Assembly: GCF_000400995.2 (NCBI RefSeq)
Contig: NZ_DF238947.1
Coordinates: 1 to 58,764 of the forward strand
Reading direction: 5' to 3'
DNA length: 58,764 bases
From: Acidovorax sp. MR-S7
GTDB lineage: Bacteria > Pseudomonadota > Gammaproteobacteria > Burkholderiales > Burkholderiaceae_C
Shown here: positions 52,267-58,764 of the stretch, piece by piece
How the letters are laid out: the number at the start of each line of letters is the position of its first letter
How positions within the stretch are numbered: position 1 is the stretch's first letter
The notes under the pieces: model-generated
What the model was told of the DNA's origin: nothing
The model's input: the letters and a program-made list of their open reading frames with translations, nothing else
Databases searched by the model: none
Position numbers and translations under genes: made by a program

Positions 52267-53052
52267 ATGCCCACCACCCTCAAGACCCCAGAGCCGCTGC
52301 CGTCCAAGATCGCGGTGCGCGACCTGAACTTCTACTACGGCAAGTTCCACGCCCTCAAGAACATCAACCTCGACATCCCCGAGAAGAAGGTCACCGCCTT
52401 CATCGGCCCGTCGGGCTGCGGCAAGTCCACGCTGCTGCGCACCTTCAACCGCATGTTCGAGCTCTACCCCGAGCAGCGCGCGCAGGGCCAGATCCTGCTG
52501 GACGGCGAGAACCTGCTCACCAGCAAGGAAGACGTGGCGCTGATCCGCGCCAAGGTCGGCATGGTGTTCCAGAAGCCCACGCCGTTCCCGATGTCCATCT
52601 ACGACAACATCGCCTTCGGCGTGAAGCTCTTCGAGAGCCTGAACGCCACCGACATGGACGACCGCGTGGAATGGGCGCTGCGCAAGGCCGCGCTGTGGAA
52701 CGAGGTCAAGGACAAGCTGCACCAGAGCGGCTCCGGCCTGTCGGGCGGGCAGCAGCAGCGCCTGTGCATCGCGCGCGGCATCGCCATCAAGCCCGAGGTG
52801 CTGCTGCTCGACGAGCCCTGCTCGGCGCTGGACCCGATCTCCACCGCCAAGATCGAGGAGCTGATCGCCGAGCTCAAGGACGACTACACCGTGGTCATCG
52901 TCACCCACAACATGCAGCAGGCCGCGCGCTGCAGCGACTTCACCGCCTACATGTACCTGGGCGACCTGGTGGAGTTCGGCCGCACGGAGCAGATGTTCTT
53001 CAAGCCGCAGCGCAAGGAGACAGAGGACTACATCACCGGAAGATTTGGATGA
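52267..53052 (+). CDS. pstB: Phosphate ABC transporter ATPase PstB
   Basis: A 261-residue ABC ATPase. Walker A is GPSGCGKST, the signature is [14 protein letters not shown], Walker B is [12 protein letters not shown] and the switch histidine lies in [11 protein letters not shown]. It powers PstCA and also takes part in phosphate signalling to PhoR through PhoU. Its stop abuts a dispersed repeat, so the gap to phoU is 176 bp. Confidence 0.96.
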   Translation: MPTTLKTPEPLPSKIAVRDLNFYYGKFHALKNINLDIPEKKVTAFIGPSGCGKSTLLRTFNRMFELYPEQRAQGQILLDGENLLTSKEDVALIRAKVGMVFQKPTPFPMSIYDNIAFGVKLFESLNATDMDDRVEWALRKAALWNEVKDKLHQSGSGLSGGQQQRLCIARGIAIKPEVLLLDEPCSALDPISTAKIEELIAELKDDYTVVIVTHNMQQAARCSDFTAYMYLGDLVEFGRTEQMFFKPQRKETEDYITGRFG

Positions 53053-53160
53053 CCCCCCTGAGCGGCTTCGCCGCTTCCCCCCTCTTTGCTTCGCTGCGCT
53101 GCGCAGGGGGGGACGCCACCAGCGCGGCGGGGCGGCCCTTGCGCGGTGGCCCTCGCCAGG
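53053..53160. repeat. Dispersed repeat of a second type, copy A (pstB-phoU gap)
   Basis: Starts CCCCCCTGAGCGGCTTCGCCGC with the hairpin GCGGC-TTC-GCCGC, then a GC-rich middle and GCGCGGCGGGGCGGC. An inverted copy at 57525-57629 has the hairpin GCGGC-TAC-GCCGC and the same order of elements. The unit starts directly at a stop codon in both places. It may affect phoU expression. Confidence 0.75.
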
Positions 53161-53228
53161 GTTGCGCCAGTGGCATGCGATGTGGGCAAAGCATTGCGTC
53201 ATTGGGCGTTGATTTCAAGGAAAAAGAC

Positions 53229-53930
53229 ATGACCGACAAGCACCTTTCCTCCCAGTTCGACAGCGAACTCAACAGCATCTCCGCCCGCGTGATGGAACTC
53301 GGCGGGCTGGTGGAATCGCAGATCCGCCAAGCCATCCACGCGCTGTCGCACTTCAGTATGGAGGCGGCCGAGCAGGTCGAGCAGCTCGAGCGCCGCGTGA
53401 ACCGCATGGAAGTGGAGATCGACCACGAGCTGTCCACCGTCATCGCCCGGCGCCAGCCCACGGCGCGCGACCTGCGCCTGCTGATCGCCTTCTCCAAGGC
53501 CATCGCCAACCTGGAGCGCATGGGCGACGAGGCCACGCGCATGGCGCGCATGTGCCGCTCCATCATCGAAAGCGGCGCCGCGCGCTCGCTGCCCTCCAGC
53601 GACCTGCGCGTGGCGGCCGACCTGGCCTCGGGCCTGCTGCGCAAGGCGCTGGACGCGTTCGCGCGCCTGGACACCAAGGCGGCGGTCGCCATCCTCAAGG
53701 AAGACGACCTCATCGACCGCGAGTTCGACGGCTTCGTGCGCAAGCTCATCACCTACATGATGGAGGACCCGCGCACCATCTCCGCTAGCCTGGACCTGCT
53801 GTTCCTGGCCAAGGCCATCGAGCGCATCGGCGACCACTCCAAGAACGTGGCCGAACTCATCATCTACCTGGTCGAAGGCAAGGACGTGCGCCACACCACG
53901 CTCGAGGAAATCGAGTCGGCCCTGGCCTGA
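53229..53930 (+). CDS. phoU: Phosphate signalling protein PhoU
   Basis: A 233-residue all-helical protein with two PhoU repeats: FDSELNSISARVMELGGLVESQIRQAIHALSHFSMEAAEQVEQLERRVNRMEVEIDHEL and the second half with EDDLIDREFDGFVRKLITYMMEDPRTISASLDLLFLAKAIERIGDHSKNVAELIIYLVEGKDVRH. It links PstSCAB to PhoR and damps the Pho response when phosphate is ample. ATG 53229 follows AAGGAAAAAGAC. It is 18 bp before phoB. Confidence 0.95.
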   Translation: MTDKHLSSQFDSELNSISARVMELGGLVESQIRQAIHALSHFSMEAAEQVEQLERRVNRMEVEIDHELSTVIARRQPTARDLRLLIAFSKAIANLERMGDEATRMARMCRSIIESGAARSLPSSDLRVAADLASGLLRKALDAFARLDTKAAVAILKEDDLIDREFDGFVRKLITYMMEDPRTISASLDLLFLAKAIERIGDHSKNVAELIIYLVEGKDVRHTTLEEIESALA

Positions 53931-53948
53931 GGAAGGGCACACCACCGC

Positions 53949-54668
<720 letters not shown>

Positions 54669-54687
54669 GCGCGCGCTTCAAGAATGT

Positions 54688-54765
54688 GAGCTGCTTGCGC
54701 TTGATGCACAATGGTTTCAGGTGCTTTTTCATCTGAAACCCAGGTCTGGACAGCGGCACCAGCTC
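54688..54765. repeat. Hairpin structure between phoB and phoR
   Basis: GAGCTG (54688-54693) and CAGCTC (54760-54765) are inverted ends; GGTTTCAG (54713-54720) and CTGAAACC (54733-54740) form a perfect inner stem. A T-run follows the outer end. The arms resemble those at 24843-24936. It could reduce transcription into phoR. Confidence 0.65.
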
Positions 54766-54794
54766 CTTTTTGAATAGCGAAACCCTTCTGCCCC

Positions 54795-56123
54795 ATGCTG
54801 CTGCGCTTTCTCTTCTTCTTCCTGTGCCAGGCGGCGGGTGCCGCCCTGGGCTGGTGGCAGGCCGGCCCCTGGGGCGCGGTGGCCGGCGCCTGCGCGGCGG
54901 CGTGGGTCTGGTTCGCGTGGGACCTGTGGCGCGGCGCCCGCGTGCTGGCCTGGATGCGCGAGGGCGACCCCGCCCGCGCCCCCCGCCTGCGCGGCATGTG
55001 GGGCGAGGCAGCCGACCGCGCGCGCCGCCTGGTGCGCCAGGGCCGTTTGCGCGAACAGGCCAGCGACGCGCGGCTGCAGGAGATCCTGGCCGCGCTGCAG
55101 GCCTCGCCCAACGGCGTGACGCTGCTGGACGCCGAAGGCCGCATCGAATGGTGCAACCAGATGGCGGAGGAGCACTTCGGCATCCATTTCGAGCGCGACG
55201 CGCTGCAGTCCATCGGCAACCTGGTGCGCGACCCGGACTTCAGCGCCTACTACGCCGGGCACGACTTCACGCGCGACGTGGTCCTGCAGGGCCGCGCCAG
55301 CACCCCCTCGCGGCCGGTGCGCATCTCCATGCACCTGCATCCCTATGGCGACGGCCGCAAGCTGCTGCTGTCGCGCGACATCACCGCGCTGGAGCAGGCC
55401 GAGGCCATGCGGCGCGACTTCGTGGCCAACGTGTCGCACGAGATCCGCACCCCGCTCACCGTGCTCATGGGCTTCGTGGAAACGCTGCAGACCCTGCAGC
55501 TCGGCGCCGACGAGCGCGCGCGCTACCTGGGCATGATGTCCCAGCAGGCCCAGCGCATGCACCACTTGGTGCAGGACCTGCTCACCCTCTCGCGCCTGGA
55601 AGGCAGCCCCCTGCCGGGCCTGGTCGACTGGGTGCCCGTGGCCTCGCTGCTGCGCCACTGCGAGGACGAGGCGCGGGCGCTGTCGGCCATGCTGACGCAG
55701 GGCGCCCCCCAGCCGCACCGCATCGCCTTCCCCACGCCCGATGAGGCCCAGGCCGCCGGCCAGGTGGCGGGCATCGCGGCCGAGCTGCAGAGCGCCCTGG
55801 CCAACCTGGTCAACAACGCCGTGCGCTACACGCCCGCGGGCGGCAGCATCACCGTGGCCTGGGAAGCGGGAGAAGGCGGCGGCGCCCGCTTCAGCGTGAG
55901 CGACACCGGCCCCGGCATCGCGGCCGAGCACCTGCCGCGCATCACCGAGCGCTTCTACCGCGTGGACCGCAGCCGCTCGCGCGACACCGGCGGCACCGGC
56001 CTGGGCCTGGCCATCGTCAAGCACGTGGTGCAGCGCCACGGCGGCACGCTGCACGTGCGCAGCGTGGTGGGGCAGGGCAGCGTCTTCAGCGTGGATCTGC
56101 CACCGATGCGCGTACGCCGCTGA
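54795..56123 (+). CDS. phoR: Sensor histidine kinase PhoR
   Basis: A 442-residue kinase. A short hydrophobic N-terminus (LLRFLFFFLCQAAGAALGWW...ACAAAWVWFAW, two helices) anchors it. A PAS-like domain follows (LQEILAALQASPNGVTLLDAEGRIEWCNQMAEEHFGI). The dimerisation helix holds the phosphorylated histidine in FVANVSHEIRTPLTVLMGF. The ATPase domain has NLVNNAVRYTP, DTGPGI and GGTGLGLAIVKHV. It phosphorylates PhoB under phosphate limitation. Its last 38 bases overlap the end of the antisense MATE gene. Confidence 0.95.
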   Translation: MLLRFLFFFLCQAAGAALGWWQAGPWGAVAGACAAAWVWFAWDLWRGARVLAWMREGDPARAPRLRGMWGEAADRARRLVRQGRLREQASDARLQEILAALQASPNGVTLLDAEGRIEWCNQMAEEHFGIHFERDALQSIGNLVRDPDFSAYYAGHDFTRDVVLQGRASTPSRPVRISMHLHPYGDGRKLLLSRDITALEQAEAMRRDFVANVSHEIRTPLTVLMGFVETLQTLQLGADERARYLGMMSQQAQRMHHLVQDLLTLSRLEGSPLPGLVDWVPVASLLRHCEDEARALSAMLTQGAPQPHRIAFPTPDEAQAAGQVAGIAAELQSALANLVNNAVRYTPAGGSITVAWEAGEGGGARFSVSDTGPGIAAEHLPRITERFYRVDRSRSRDTGGTGLGLAIVKHVVQRHGGTLHVRSVVGQGSVFSVDLPPMRVRR

Positions 56124-57456
56124 GCACGCGCCGCAGCACATAGGCCAGCAGCGCCCAGAACACCAGCGCCACCACCGCCAGCGCCGCGGCGCTGGCCGCC
56201 CAGAAGGGCGCGGGCGAATGCAGCGGCCCCCAGCCGCCCAGGCCGTGGTAGGCCAGCGCATAGCCGCCCGCCAGCCCCACGCCCCACAGCATCACGCTGT
56301 AGACCGCCAGAGGCGCCAGCGTGATGCGGTAGCTGCGCAGCACGAAGATGCACAGCGTCTGCAGCGCGTCGGCCACGTGGTAGGCCGCCACCCAGGCGAG
56401 CAGGGCGGTGGTCAGGCGCACCACGTCGGCGCTCGTCGAATAGAGCGCGGCGACGGGCTGGCGCGCTATCAGCAAAATAGCTGCCAGCGCGCAGCCCATC
56501 AGCGCTGCGAGCCAGAAACCCTTCCATGCCACGGCGGCGGCCTGGTGCTCGTCGCCCGCGCCGCGCCAGAAGCTCACGCGCGCGCTGGTGGCGATCGCCA
56601 GCGACAGCGGCACCATGTAGAGCACCGCCGCCAGGTTGGAGGCGATCTGGTGCGCACCCGCCGCCAGCGCCCCCTGGCGCGCGATGAACAGCGCCATGAG
56701 CGTGAACGAGGTCACCTCCACCAGGATCGACAGCCCCGCCGGCAGCCCCAGCCGCAGGAAGCGCGCGAGCTGGGCCCCGTCGGGCCGCTCCAGCGGCCGC
56801 CACAGGGCCAGCGGCGTATACAGCGGCTGTGTGCGCAGCATGCGCCAGCCCAGCGCCATCAGGCCGTAGTTCACCGCCAGCGTGGCCCAGGCGCAGCCCG
56901 CCGCGCCCTGCGGCGCCAGGCCCGCGCCGCCGAAGGTGAACCAGATGGACAGCGGCACCTTCAGCGCCAGCGACCCCACCTGCAGCCAGGTGACGAGCTG
57001 CGGGCGGCCCAGCGCCTGGTTCAGCGTGGAGTAGATGCGAAACAGCAGCGCGGGCGGCAGCCCGAAGGCCAGGATGGCGAGGTATTCGCGCACCTGGCCG
57101 CGCAGCGCCTCGGGCACCTGCGTCCAGCGCAGGATGGCGTCGGGCGACAGCAGCACCGCCATGCCCAGCACGCAGGCCGCGGCCCACAAGTAGAGCGACT
57201 GGCGCAGGCTGGCGCCGATCTCCGCCTGCGCCCGCGCGCCGCGCTGCTCGGCCCAGACGGGCAGCAGCGCCTGCAGCACGCCCATGAGCGCCACGTAGAC
57301 GCTGATGAACACGGCCGAGCCGATCGACAGCGCGGCCAGCGATTCCTGCGAGTGGCGCCCGGCGACGATGGTGTCGGTCACCCCGAAGGCCATGACGGCC
57401 AGTTGCCCCGCCAGCACCGTGACGGCGTGGCGGGCGATGACGGACAACTCCTGCAT
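56086..57456 (-). CDS. MATE-family efflux transporter
   Basis: A 456-residue protein with twelve membrane segments and MATE-family features: the opening IARHAVTVLAGQLAVMAFGVTDTIVAGRHSQESLAALSIG, the GAHQIASNLAAVLYMVPLSLAIATSARV motif, and the mid-protein YLAILAFGLPPALLFRIYSTLNQALGRPQLVT. It exports cationic drugs or metabolites using Na+ or H+. ATG 57456 is chosen because the family starts there. A fragment of the short repeat family lies inside its coding region (near 56470). It is convergent with phoR and overlaps it by 38 bp. Confidence 0.92.
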   Translation of the reverse strand: MQELSVIARHAVTVLAGQLAVMAFGVTDTIVAGRHSQESLAALSIGSAVFISVYVALMGVLQALLPVWAEQRGARAQAEIGASLRQSLYLWAAACVLGMAVLLSPDAILRWTQVPEALRGQVREYLAILAFGLPPALLFRIYSTLNQALGRPQLVTWLQVGSLALKVPLSIWFTFGGAGLAPQGAAGCAWATLAVNYGLMALGWRMLRTQPLYTPLALWRPLERPDGAQLARFLRLGLPAGLSILVEVTSFTLMALFIARQGALAAGAHQIASNLAAVLYMVPLSLAIATSARVSFWRGAGDEHQAAAVAWKGFWLAALMGCALAAILLIARQPVAALYSTSADVVRLTTALLAWVAAYHVADALQTLCIFVLRSYRITLAPLAVYSVMLWGVGLAGGYALAYHGLGGWGPLHSPAPFWAASAAALAVVALVFWALLAYVLRRVLSGVRASVADPR

Positions 57457-57524
57457 GTCAGTCTCCCATGACGCGGCGCGCCATCCGCAGCCCACGAAAC
57501 TGGCGCGCCCCATGCGCAGGCAGC

Positions 57525-57629
57525 CGCGCAAGGGCCTCAGCCGGCCGCGCCGCCCCGCCGCGCTGGCTGCGTCCCCCTGCCCACGCATAGCGTGAGAGCG
57601 GGGGGAGGCGGCGTAGCCGCTCAGGGGGG
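57525..57629. repeat. Dispersed repeat of a second type, copy B (inverted)
   Basis: Inverted relative to copy A at 53053. Its minus-strand start, CCCCCCTGAGCGG, provides the stop codon and last prolines of the following membrane protein. The GCGGC-TAC-GCCGC hairpin and the GCGCGGCGGGGCGGC block are conserved. Confidence 0.75.
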
Positions 57630-58764
57630 TGTTTCATCCATCACGCGCTGGAGGATCAGCAGCCGGTCGGTGCGCTCGGTGGGGCGGGTGGCGCTGGCCA
57701 CCTTGCGCCACTGCCCCGGGGGCAGCACGGCGCGCACGGGCGGCTCGGCGGCCGCATCGGCCACCACCCAGCCGCAGGCCTGCGCCTGGGCGGGGGCCAC
57801 CATGTCCAGGCCGCCGTGGAAGGCCAGCGCGGCGGTCTGCGCGCGGCTCAGGCCGTAGCCGGCCACGCAGCCGCGTGCGCCCGCGGCGTCCAGCGCGGCC
57901 GTCACGCGGGCCACCTGCGGCGCGAAGCTGCGGCCATAGTCCAGCAGCGGCAGCCACAGCGTCATCAGCAGCAGCCAGCCCAGCGTGGCGCCGCTGGCGG
58001 GCAGCACCAGGCTCTTCCAGATGGCGGCGCGGTTGCGCGCGGCGCGCCACCACACCAGCGCGCACCAGGCCAGCGTGGCCGCCAGGGCCACGCCGAAGGC
58101 GAGCAGCGAGAACGCGGGCGCGTAGCCCGGCGCCAGCTTGGCCACGTTGGCCGCGGGCTTGGCCGGCACGCCGGTCTGCACTGCCACCCAGATGACCCAG
58201 ATGGCGATGGCCGAGATGCTGAAGAACAGCAGCGTGAACCAGTCGATCAGCGCCGAGATGCTGCGCCTGAGCGTGGGCAGCGCGAAGGCCGCCAGCACCG
58301 CGAAGGCGGGCAGCCCCAGCAGCAGTGCGCGGTCGGCCGGCCGCGTGGTGAGGGTGGCCAGCGCCGCCACCAGTGCGAACCACAGCGGCAGCAGCAGGTG
58401 CCGGTGCCAGGCGCGGCTGGTGATCTGGTGGCGCCAGCGCCACAGCGTCCACAGCGCGAGCGGCCAGGCGGGCCAGCTGAACCAGGTGAACAGGCGCAGC
58501 AGGCTGTGCCATTCCTTGGCGTCGTCGGCGCTCACCACGCGCCAGTCCCACAGGCCCAGCGCCCATGCCAGCGCCGCCGAAGCCAGCACCAGCCCCAGCA
58601 GCGCGCCGGCTCCCGCGGCGCGGGCGCGCAGCGTGGCGCCGCGCTCGCGCCACACCAGCCAGGCGCCGCCCAGGCCCAGCAGCGCCGCCAGCGCGGGCGC
58701 GCCGCTCAGCACCAGCCCGAACAGCCCCGCCGCTGCGGCGGGCGCCCGCCCCCCCCCCCCCCCC
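57621..58764 (-). CDS. Multi-pass membrane protein, glycosyltransferase-like, 5' end missing
   Basis: The frame is open to the window edge, so the N-terminus is not seen; at least 363 residues are present. There are about eight hydrophobic segments (GAGALLGLVLASAALAWALGLWDW, LLLPLWFALVAALATL and others), then a soluble tail (VAGYGLSRAQTAALAFHGGLDMVAPAQAQACGWVVADAAAEPPVRAVLPPGQWRKVASATRP). This layout fits the C-terminal half of an ArnT/PMT-type (family 39) glycosyltransferase. The stop lies inside a dispersed repeat. Confidence 0.65.
   Translation of the reverse strand, partial: GGGGGRAPAAAAGLFGLVLSGAPALAALLGLGGAWLVWRERGATLRARAAGAGALLGLVLASAALAWALGLWDWRVVSADDAKEWHSLLRLFTWFSWPAWPLALWTLWRWRHQITSRAWHRHLLLPLWFALVAALATLTTRPADRALLLGLPAFAVLAAFALPTLRRSISALIDWFTLLFFSISAIAIWVIWVAVQTGVPAKPAANVAKLAPGYAPAFSLLAFGVALAATLAWCALVWWRAARNRAAIWKSLVLPASGATLGWLLLMTLWLPLLDYGRSFAPQVARVTAALDAAGARGCVAGYGLSRAQTAALAFHGGLDMVAPAQAQACGWVVADAAAEPPVRAVLPPGQWRKVASATRPTERTDRLLILQRVMDETPP
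58749..58764. other. Terminal poly-C run
   Basis: Sixteen consecutive C at the window end. This looks like a sequencing or assembly end artefact rather than genomic sequence. Confidence 0.8.

Overview
The window looks like chromosomal DNA of a high-GC betaproteobacterium of the family Comamonadaceae (Acidovorax/Alicycliphilus/Comamonas type). The evidence is the GC-rich coding, the pst-phoU-phoB-phoR order, and the dispersed intergenic hairpin repeats of the 'CAGCGCTT...AAGCGCTGGCAGCTAT' type. The last 16 bases are a pure C run and the first gene is truncated, so both edges are probably contig ends. All calls come from reading the sequence and its translations; no database was searched.

Layout. 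0-9.9 kb: housekeeping genes and small unknowns (truncated LysR, YlqF/RbgA GTPase, OsmC, DMT exporter, nitroreductase with divergent LysR, a TruC-like pseudouridine synthase behind a possible LexA box, DHH phosphoesterase). 10-14.3 kb: a catabolic-looking operon (DUF169 protein, acyl-CoA ligase, solute-binding protein) divergent from an XRE-cupin regulator, with dyads between them. 14.3-22.2 kb: transporters, nuclease, Sel1 protein, RluE, M23 peptidase, and aspA preceded by a compact leader or small RNA ending in an intrinsic terminator. 22.2-37.7 kb: an iron-siderophore region. It holds a TonB-receptor remnant, an ECF sigma/FecR pair, a TonB receptor, a Fur-like box, a single protein fusing an ECF sigma factor to a FecR-like periplasmic part, a second TonB receptor, DUF3649/PepSY/DUF3325 membrane proteins, and a decayed MacA-MacB-outer-membrane-factor exporter followed by a short Fur-like protein.

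37.7-47.3 kb: an accessory island of fragments. It contains an IS66 remnant, a CadR/PbrR regulator with a divergent cation transporter, an hsdR fragment, an unrecognised 336-aa gene, a transposase fragment that cuts off hsdM, and an AT-rich satellite-like block (inovirus Gp2-like protein, DUF3987 ATPase, AlpA regulator with an upstream terminator) ending at tRNA-Ser(GGA). 47.4-57.5 kb: solute-binding protein, fasciclin lipoprotein, then the phosphate regulon pstS-pstC-pstA-pstB-phoU-phoB-phoR with a Pho box, and a MATE transporter. The right edge holds a partial multi-pass membrane protein.

The most unusual structures are: a 267-273 bp repeat in two copies whose terminal arms differ between copies but pair within each copy, with further compensating changes in an internal hairpin; the sigma-FecR fusion; the terminator hairpins before aspA and before the AlpA-DUF3987 operon; and the triple-damaged MacAB exporter with an in-frame MacB-outer-membrane-factor chimera.
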